This document shows, one piece after another, positions 57,109 to 64,000 of a stretch of DNA of 64,000 nucleotides. Position numbers and translations under genes: made by a program. Under the pieces are notes generated by a model. That model was not told the origin of the DNA, made no database searches, and saw only the letters and a list, made by a program, of their open reading frames with translations. Source of the DNA: Phlegmacium glaucopus (lineage: Eukaryota > Basidiomycota > Agaricomycetes > Agaricales > Cortinariaceae); contig MU130154.1 of assembly GCA_015039465.1 (NCBI GenBank), positions 599,065 to 663,064 on the forward strand. The letters run 5' to 3'. Position 1 is the stretch's first letter, and every line of letters begins with the position of its first letter.

Positions 57109-60100
57109 ATGCCCCTTAACTCCAAGCAAAAGCCCACGAATTCAGCTTCAATATCGCCCTCCAATGTTCTCGTTCCTGTAGGTCCCAGACATATTGTGCC
57201 CAAAACCCCGAAATTGGCAGGAAAACGACAGACAGAAGAAAAGCCTACAACAAGTAGGGCTCTCGTCCTCCGAAATGGAAAGTATGGAACCCGAGGAACA
57301 GGCGAATTAATGCTCATTAGCAAGATGAGCGGCCGGGAAAAAATGGACCTCCTTGCAGGTAAGTCCTCCAGCGCTACGCTTTGAAGCTGCCCTCTAAAAG
57401 TCTCAATATTACATTAATTATAGAGGATCTTGTTAAACAATCCGAACACGCTCTCATGACTCCTTTCCGCCTTGAGCAATGTTTGAAGATCGCTGAATCG
57501 CAATGTGACGGTATGCGGAATAACGGTGGTTTTGAAGACTGCCTAATTATCTTAATTGACAGCCTACATCGACGATATCGTCAATTTACAAGATCCGGAG
57601 TTGTTCCGACACCTTATCGAAAGTGAATTGGAAGCTCGAAACGAACCGAGAAGGAGTGATGTCCGCAAAAATCCTTCCTATGTAGCAAAAGTGGTCGGTA
57701 CTAGGTGGATACTCAAATCGCTTATTCTCTTCTGTGGTGCACTTAAGCCTGTTGTTTGCAGAATACACAATGCTTACATGCTTGCTTCTGCCTGGAACAT
57801 TGTATCCGATAATCTGAATGGGTTTGCAATCGATGGCTTAACTGATAAAAACATCAAAACGAAGCTCAAGAATGATAAAGATATGAGGGAGCGCTATCTC
57901 GTATTATACGACATGGTAAACATCATCGTGAATATGTGCCAAGTCAAATTCTCCGTTCTGGCTACGACAGCCCGTGCGTTCGCTATTTCTCATCAACGCC
58001 CTCGTTGATTCTTTATCTAGCACATTTCGCGAAATATTTCAAGCTGAAGCCTACTGAGAGCACTGATCCCGGAGAATCGGAATATGTTTTCGATTGGACA
58101 GACTTACGCAGCGCAGCAGAGTCATTCATTGATTCTATTATCATCGAACTTTGCTTTCCCCGAGCGCCATATCCCAAAGCAGTTCTTTACCAAATCCTTC
58201 ATGATGCCATTGAGGAATCTCCTCGTGACGCGAAACGCTTCCCACAAGCGCTGTGGGATGCTGTCGGTGACCTTTCGGTCAGTGAGGATCGTGGTATAGT
58301 CGTATACTGCACGCTAATCATTCACTCTAGGTATCGGTAGAACTCCAACAACTTCTTGAAGTACCCCTATTTGGCTCGGATGGTGAAGCATGGAAAGAAG
58401 AAGCTCGCCACATGCCAGACGAATACGAAAATTGGATTGATGCTCAGATCTACTCACAGAAAGCATCCAATAGTATCACCTTTAAAGACATAATTTTCCC
58501 CTTAGAGAAGACAAGACACAAAACGGTCCTCGATGCTATGTGGAAACATATCAACCTCGTGAGTTTTTTATTTTTTGTCCGTGAATTGTCGATAGCTCAT
58601 CGCTCGGGTAGAATTATGAAGCTATTTCTGGGCATGATATAAATACACTTTGGCAGCTTCAAGACTGTCTTGACTATGCGCCCCAGTGGACCTCATATTT
58701 TATGCCTGGTCTTGGAAGGGATTTAGACGATGAGGACAGACCTCCCGCACTTCCTCCCGTTTCAAGCAGAAAGAAAACATCACACCAACTTGCTATTATG
58801 AATGGTGATGGTGAAGGAAGTGCAGGCTCAATGCCAGGACTCCAGTCTGTCTCGAACACCTCCGAAGACGATGACGACGATGACGACGACGATGAGAATG
58901 AGAATGAGCATGAAGACGAAAATCGCGATGCAGACAACTATTCTGACAGTGGATATGACACAGAAGAAGAGGACGAACTTCGTGAGATGCTCAAAGAGGC
59001 TATGTTTGTTGCTCGCGAAGGGGATTTCTTTGATTCTGGCGATAACATCCCACCGGAAATTGATCCTTTCCTCCAAGACGATCGCAAAGGCAATCCGTTC
59101 TTGAAACTTCTGGGATCTCTGAGAGGTCCGTTCGTCTCCTGGTAAAAAGTTGCGACATAGAACTCAAGAGCTTTACAGGCAGGATGTTTTCATCGAGTCC
59201 AAAACTAAAGACCACAACCAGGACAGAACCGCGACCCGGAGGGTTTCGTGGAGCTTTCAGAGCAACACCTACGGGAGTTCCGAAAAACGTTCCAACGGCA
59301 ATGCCGCCGAAACCGAAGCCACAGGAGCCTTCAACGACAACTAGTAGTAATTTTAATTATCAAATTTAACCTATCCACGTTTCCTAACTCTTACATTCTA
59401 GCGCCACCTCCGAAGAGCCAGAAAGCTACCGTCGAAGATGCAGAAGATGAAGATCTCGCGGCGGCTAGGAAGAAAAAGAAGAAGAAATCCAAGAAGAAAA
59501 AGTCAGGAGCATCAGGGGCTCATCCTTCTGTGTCGGCGGAATCTACAAAACCCATGTCAGTTCAGACCTCGACAGCACCGGCGGCCCCCGCATCCTCGAC
59601 CAAAGCACCCTCTGTGATTTCTTCAACAAGCCCAACGCTTCCTGCATATATGTCTACGACCTCTCTTGTGCCTAGCTCAGAAACGGTGACAGCTCAATCG
59701 GCTCACTCTTACCTTCAGAGTCTCAGCATATCCGATAAGAAGAAAGTCAAATCGCGGCCTGATCATGCTTCTCTGTTCTCCCAACCAGATACAGAGAAGA
59801 AGGGATTTTTTTCTAGTTTGTCTTTGAAGAAAGGTAAAGATAAAGAAACTGCGATGAAGGAGGCCAGACAGAGTTGGTTCTCGAAGTTGAGTAAGAAGAC
59901 CGAAACCCTCATGCATCAACTTATGAGTACCGCCGAGGATGAAAGGCCCGGGGCTTCTATGAAATGGGAGAGTTTCCTCAAGGTAATGGATGTGCTCAAC
60001 TGGGATATCCAAGTACAGTAGCTGATCTTTTATAGATCATGAGAGAAATGGGTTTTGAGTACGATCCAAGTACAGCTGGCTCAAGTGTGCGATTCGACCC

Positions 60101-60360
60101 TCCCGATAAAAATGACAAGGTCAGTTTTCATTCGTGTTCTCGGTTTCGTATCCAGAGACTTATCCAATGTAATTAAGCCAATTACGTTCCATAAGCGTGA
60201 GTCAATTGAATACCCTGCTTTTGTTAATGATTAAATTTAAATCGTAGCGCATCCCGATCCAACGCTTACGCGAGGCATGGTGAAAGCATTTGCCAAGAAG
60301 CTGAGGCGACAATATGGTTGGACTGAAGAGGATCTTCTTACGAAGGCTACCAACTCGTAA
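57109..60360 (+). CDS. conserved fungal protein, helical N-terminal half and HicA-like C-terminal domain; apparent frameshift
   Basis: Start MPLNSKQKPTNSAS at 57109 (57040 possible), stop at 60360, about 850-900 residues over some nine exons. The N-terminal half is alpha-helical (LVLRNGKYGTRGTGELMLISKMSGREKMDLLAEDLVKQSEHALMTPFRLEQCLKIAESQCDAYIDDIVNL; QCLHACFCLEHCIR; LTDKNIKTKLKND; MVNIIVNMCQVKFSVLATTA; SIIIELCFPRAPYPKAVLYQILHDA). The middle is acidic and Lys-rich. The C-terminus (KWESFLKIMREMGFEYDPSTAGSSVRFDPP, PITFHKPHPDPTL, FAKKLRRQYGW) resembles a HicA/YcfA-type fold. The Cys-rich exon meets a frame change at about 57810 with no usable GT..AG intron to explain it. Function unknown. Confidence 0.75.
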
Positions 60361-60938
60361 ACGGGTGATTTCAAATTTATTTATCTAACTTTACAATTTG
60401 AAGTACATAATTGTATATTTTGTACCTTCCAAGAACACAAGTACTACTCCTTGAATTACAGTGTTACGATATGTCGCTCGTTGGGAGAACAGGCGCATGA
60501 TTATGATCATCTCTCGCCGTATATATTCCTTTTTTAAACAGATGACAAGAAAGACGAGGTTTGAGTACGGTCCTAGCTCTAGTGTGTGATCATGTCAGAG
60601 TTTATTGGGCAGCTTATCGCCCTGCCGCTCTTAGCCAATTCCGTTCCATAGGCCTAAGTCAGTCGAATATCAAATCGCTTTCGTCCGGGGTTAATTTTGT
60701 TTTATTCAGCACCCCGGCTCAACATTTACACTACGCATGATGAAAAGATGTGTCAAGACAAGTCTTATAGGAGCTCCCAGTTGCCTCGATTCGTGAATGA
60801 GTGGTTTTTGAGGTTTTTGTAGATCGTAGAGCAAACTGTTCACATCATAAACTATTATGTCCTAGTTTATACGGTTCAACTGACCAGAAAATGGAGGTAT
60901 ACACGTTTATTGACAGTCTAAAAGTTCAGCTAGCAAGA
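60361..60938. other. intergenic between convergent genes, includes a decayed gene fragment
   Basis: About 580 bp of 3' flanks. The middle part (60555-60765) is a degenerate copy of the 3' end of the gene to the left; see the separate entry. Confidence 0.55.
60555..60765 (+). pseudogene. decayed tandem copy of the last exons of the HicA-like gene
   Basis: Three stretches match the gene ending at 60360 in the same order: TTTGAGTACG.TC at about 60560 (compare 60055), AGCCAATTCCGTTCCATAGG at 60633 onward (compare 60177), and a stretch at about 60708-60762 that parallels 60246-60300 (GCATGATGAAAAG versus GCATGGTGAAAGC). The copy includes intron sequence, so it arose by DNA duplication and not by reverse transcription. 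The donor GT after the CCATAA/GGC exon is CT in the copy, and stops interrupt all frames. Confidence 0.7.
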
Positions 60939-62322
60939 TCAAGCTCCAATGATGCTCCTAGTCGTCCACATCTTCGAAAGGGTTTCGAGCTAATATATAT
61001 GTCAGAAGGAATAGTAATCGGTACAAAATATATACCAGTTGAACGAAACCGTCTTCACGAATGATCTCTCCGACTAATTGTTCCAAAGATGAGACAGGCA
61101 GATCGTAAATAGATGCAACTTCCGTGACCGATGTCATGATCGCATTCGCAGTTTGTTGGGTATTATTTCCTTTTAGCGACTGAGCCGTGTTCGGGGGTTG
61201 TTCAGAACTGCCGGAACTTTGCTCCGAGGATGCCACAGGAAGAGAAGAACTGGGGTAACTGATCGGAGTCGCAGATGTGTTGTGGGTATTAGGGAAATGA
61301 ATTTGAGCAGTTTGGGGAACTTGAGGTGGCAATTGGTCGAATCTGCCTACTCGTATTGGATTAACGGGTGCAAAATTGGGTGATAAATTGGGAGAGCTAG
61401 CAGCAATATTCAGTCCAAGAGATGAATGAAGGTCTGACAGAGGTTGGTGATTTAACGGAGAAGACGAGAGGGCGAAAGCACCAGGAGGCTGATGAGCACT
61501 GGCAGTAAGTTTGACCTGACCTGAGTTAATCTGCATAGTGGGTACAGCGGGGAAGGGTAGAACAGATCCACGGGTCGGTAAAATAGATTTTTCTACAGAA
61601 GCGTTGAATACCTGTGACCGAATCGTAGGTCGTTGAGCAGGTATGAGACTGGGCGCTTGAGAGATGCCTTGGGCTACATTTAAAGGGTTGACTTTACAGG
61701 GACAGACCGGTCTAATCGACTCGATGAAGTCTGAAGCCTCAGAAACCGACTGAAAAGATATTTGGAAACGACGATAGACCTGTGAAAAAAAAAATTTGAA
61801 AGAGTCAAAGTCATCACAGACCCTGTAGGCATACAGGCATGTTGTTGTCCTCTCGGGAATGGAAATATCTGAGCCCAACAACAGTGTCGCGGTACACAGC
61901 CTTGAGCGGCAATCCTTCTTGTTGCTGCTTGCGAGCTGCGTTCAAGGCTAAGACTGAGAAAGATAAGAGATCCAGGTCCTCCTAATTTTGGGTCCATAAA
62001 GCGTCAGAATAAACCCAGAAGCCATATTGAGTGACCCAAAGAGACTTGCAAACGCAATATCCGAATTGTTAGAGCCGTTTTCCATATCAGAGTTCATTTG
62101 CCACATAATGCGAAGTCTGACAGATTCTATTTCGGCGCTGCTTGATGTCTTCACATCGAGAACAAGGCGGATGATAGGATTTGTAAAATGCTGCCATTCC
62201 GACATTGTTTCTGGTCCAGTTTGCGATTGAGTTTGGGCCCTATTAATTGTTCGTTTTGCTGGATATGAACGAGAATACTTAGAGAGTATGTAAGTTGAAG
62301 TGCCTGTCGTTGAGCGACTCAT
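60939..62322 (-). CDS. Rec114-like meiotic recombination protein (tentative)
   Basis: Minus-strand multi-exon gene of about 400 residues starting MSRSTTGTSTYIL at 62322. The N-terminal half looks like a PH-type beta domain (IIRLVLDVKTSS, SVRLRIMWQMNSD, ASGFILTLYGPKI, VVGLRYF..VYRRFQISFQSVSEASDFIESIRPVCPCK). A long Ser/Pro-rich disordered middle is followed by a C-terminal helix pair (IYDLPVSSLEQLVGEIIREDGFVQLLETLSKMWTT). A PH-like N-terminus, a YRRFQ..F..A..F...I..VCPC motif, and a C-terminal helix ending in MW are the layout of Rec114, which with Mei4 activates Spo11 breaks in meiosis. Rec114 diverges fast, so this remains tentative. The last intron (GTATAT donor) lies just before LETLSKMW. 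Confidence 0.5.
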
Positions 62323-62619
62323 GGTTGAATGTCGAAGGAACTTAAAAACCGGTTTTTTAATAACATTAATAATATCAGTGGCGGTGCCTTCATTTGGCTT
62401 CGAGATGGAAACCAAACAAGCGCGACAACGACCTTGACGGCCGGCATCGGACTGCGGCACTATCACTTACACTTCAGCTTCCACCCTGCGTATCAATCAT
62501 CGTCGCAACCTGTTGGCAGCATGGGGGGCTCTTTAGGTCTCAAGGGAGTTCGCAGGCTGACGTCAAGGGCTGCCAAGTCTATTATGAAATCTCACCATTT
62601 TCGGATACCCAAATATGAC

Positions 62620-63574
62620 ATGCCCATTCGACTTCGACCGGTAAATATGTTGGTAACTTTTTTGTAGTCCGTTCGCTCAAAATCACTGTTGCAGTGGTTT
62701 CTACTTTTCACATGCTTCATAATGGTCGTACTTGCGTTCCTGGGGTTTACAAACTTCTCAAGATCATTACCTCTCAATGACAAATTGTTGCATTTCTTAT
62801 GTTTCTGTATCGCAACTGGGGTATTCTACTTCATCATCGATGTCGAAGAGTGCGTTGTAAACATTATGGTATCACCATATTTTTCTCAATTGGCCAGAAC
62901 AACAGGAGTGTGAGACGAATTTGGTTTTGGAGGCATTCGTCATTAATCTTCACCGGCTTTACATGTTTCTTCTGCGGTGGTATACTAAGCGAATTTGTAC
63001 AGGCTGCTCTACCAGTTGAGTATTTCTTTATCTCATCCTTCCCTTTATATTCTAAAAGTGAAGCGTAGTACAAACATTTCGACTGGGGCGATGTTATGGT
63101 CCGCCTAATCTCCCAAAATATTCCTGTGTTGGTTCTCACATCGACTTTAGGCAAATCTTTTAGGATCTAGCCTTGGATTGTATGTTGCTTATCATTTAGA
63201 ACGGTATTATCGACACCGACGAGAGGCAGGTTTTTTATGTGCCTACGGATGTGCCTACTGATTATTTGATGACTGTATCATAGATTGCACGGCTTTACCA
63301 GCCTCTGACAGGGTCAATCTCTGACTTTGAAGAGGAGGACGAGGACGAGGACCTATCAATGGGAACTCAACTACTACCGACGCACCGTGGTCATAACCAC
63401 CTAGCGTCTCCGATGCCTCTCAAAAAAGCAAGGCTGGCTGATGTTTGGGATGAGCAAGATGAAGTATTTGACATTGGTGCAGACAGCGACGACGAACACG
63501 ACGCTACAGCAAGTGTTAGCCGACCCCAGCCTGCTCAACCAGATCCTCCTCGAATTGTTATATCTCATTCATAG
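62620..63574 (+). CDS. VanZ-like domain membrane protein
   Basis: Starts MPIRLRP at 62620, about six exons, about 225 residues. Helices: WFLLFTCFIMVVLAFLGF, LHFLCFCIATGVFYFII, SLIFTGFTCFFCGGILSEFVQAALP. The VanZ-type pattern is visible as NDKLLHFLCFC, SEFVQAALPYKHFDWGDVMANLLGSSLGLYVAYH. The C-terminal tail is acidic (DFEEEDEDEDLS) with a DSDDEHD stretch. In bacteria the fold gives glycopeptide-related resistance; fungal members are uncharacterised. The intron 63226-63283 needs a GC donor (GCAGGT); the nearby GT alternative breaks the frame. It ends 10 bp from the convergent FZO1 stop. Confidence 0.8.
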
Positions 63575-63584
63575 GGAGATGATA

Positions 63585-64000
63585 TCATTTTCCCTCAACC
63601 CTACTTATCAGGTCGTCTAAACAAGTTTGGACCTCTTCTAGTTCTTTGTCGACCCCGTCCAGCTCTTCCTCGCGAGTCTGTACCGAATCCGCCATTCCAT
63701 TACAGGCCGTCTCAGCTACCACAACCACCTGCTGGCTTATTGTATTGTGGAGAGTTGCCTTTCAATGAATGACGGGTTGTTCGGTTAATGATAGACAAAA
63801 GGAGACATCGAGCGACGTACCCTGAGGTCTCTGTCAAGCCCTTCGCCTACTCGCGACCAATCCTGCCACCATCGCTTCTTCGACTTTTCCCATTTTCCCA
63901 CTGCCCATCTGATGCTGGCGACCGCACTTAGCATTCCTACCCCAATGGCTGTCCCAGCATCCATACCCACAAATCCTAGCAACCCTTCACCACTCCCAAG
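63585..64000 (-). CDS. FZO1: mitofusin Fzo1, C-terminal part, truncated by window edge
   Basis: Two exons visible on the minus strand: one from the window edge (64000) to about 63824, the other ending at TGA 63585. The first has LGFVGMDAGTAIGVGMLSAVASIRWAVGKWEKSKKRWWQDWSRVGEGLDRDL, the second transmembrane helix of the outer-membrane anchor followed by a basic-aromatic stretch; the second is a heptad-like coiled coil (VVVVAETACNGMADSVQTREEELDGVDKELEEVQTCLDDL). This is the end of fungal mitofusins, which fuse mitochondrial outer membranes using GTP. The GTPase domain lies outside the window. Confidence 0.75.

Noticed and set aside
9673..57800. Biosynthetic or transposon gene cluster
   Set aside because: Genes in the window belong to unrelated housekeeping pathways; no synthase, transporter-regulator set, transposase or reverse transcriptase was found.

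Overview
This window is nuclear DNA of a filamentous basidiomycete, most likely an Agaricomycete. The evidence is the dense packing of short introns (about 48-70 bp, GT..AG with CTRAY-like branch points), very small exons, and families typical of mushroom-forming fungi: a DUF6533-type seven-helix membrane protein, a two-module glycan-binding-like single-pass membrane protein, and a DPBB/GH45-like secreted protein. I find no rRNA, tRNA, CRISPR array or intact transposon. Exon boundaries were worked out by hand by joining frames at splice sites; a CDS entry spans start to stop codon including introns.

Layout. 1-17.3 kb: tail of a CSL-type transcription factor, a small membrane protein, ESA1 (NuA4 acetyltransferase) head-to-head with DBP7 (60S ribosome helicase), a membrane-anchored secretory cyclophilin, a DPBB/GH45-like secreted protein head-to-head with GCN5 (SAGA acetyltransferase), formate dehydrogenase, an ERD1/EXS protein and the spliceosomal zinc finger SNU23. 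17.4-32.6 kb: cytosolic isoleucyl-tRNA synthetase, a 4.2-kb gene-poor stretch with decayed coding sequence, PBS2 (HOG-pathway MAPKK) head-to-head with a UBL-BAG co-chaperone, a RING/TRAF zinc-finger protein head-to-head with an aldo-keto reductase, and the DUF6533 protein. 32.6-36.5 kb: gene-poor, holding a 1.7-kb segment bounded by a 44-bp inverted repeat. 36.5-50.7 kb: aconitase, BUD4/anillin-like septation protein, PEX5, dihydroxy-acid dehydratase. 50.8-64 kb: small membrane protein, Ap4A phosphorylase, DUF7727-like membrane protein, large single-pass surface protein, a conserved fungal protein with a HicA-like C-terminus followed by a decayed copy of its own 3' end, a Rec114-like meiotic protein, a VanZ-like membrane protein and the 3' end of mitofusin FZO1.

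The genes are mainly conserved housekeeping functions, not a dedicated cluster. The points most worth a second look are: six introns whose reading frame demands a GC donor; three divergent gene pairs with start codons 39 bp, 26 bp and minus 2 bp apart; a 9-nt internal exon in the dehydratase and a 6-nt first exon in formate dehydrogenase; the 44-bp inverted repeat around a candidate gene; and the HicA-like gene with an apparent frameshift plus a partial tandem duplicate.
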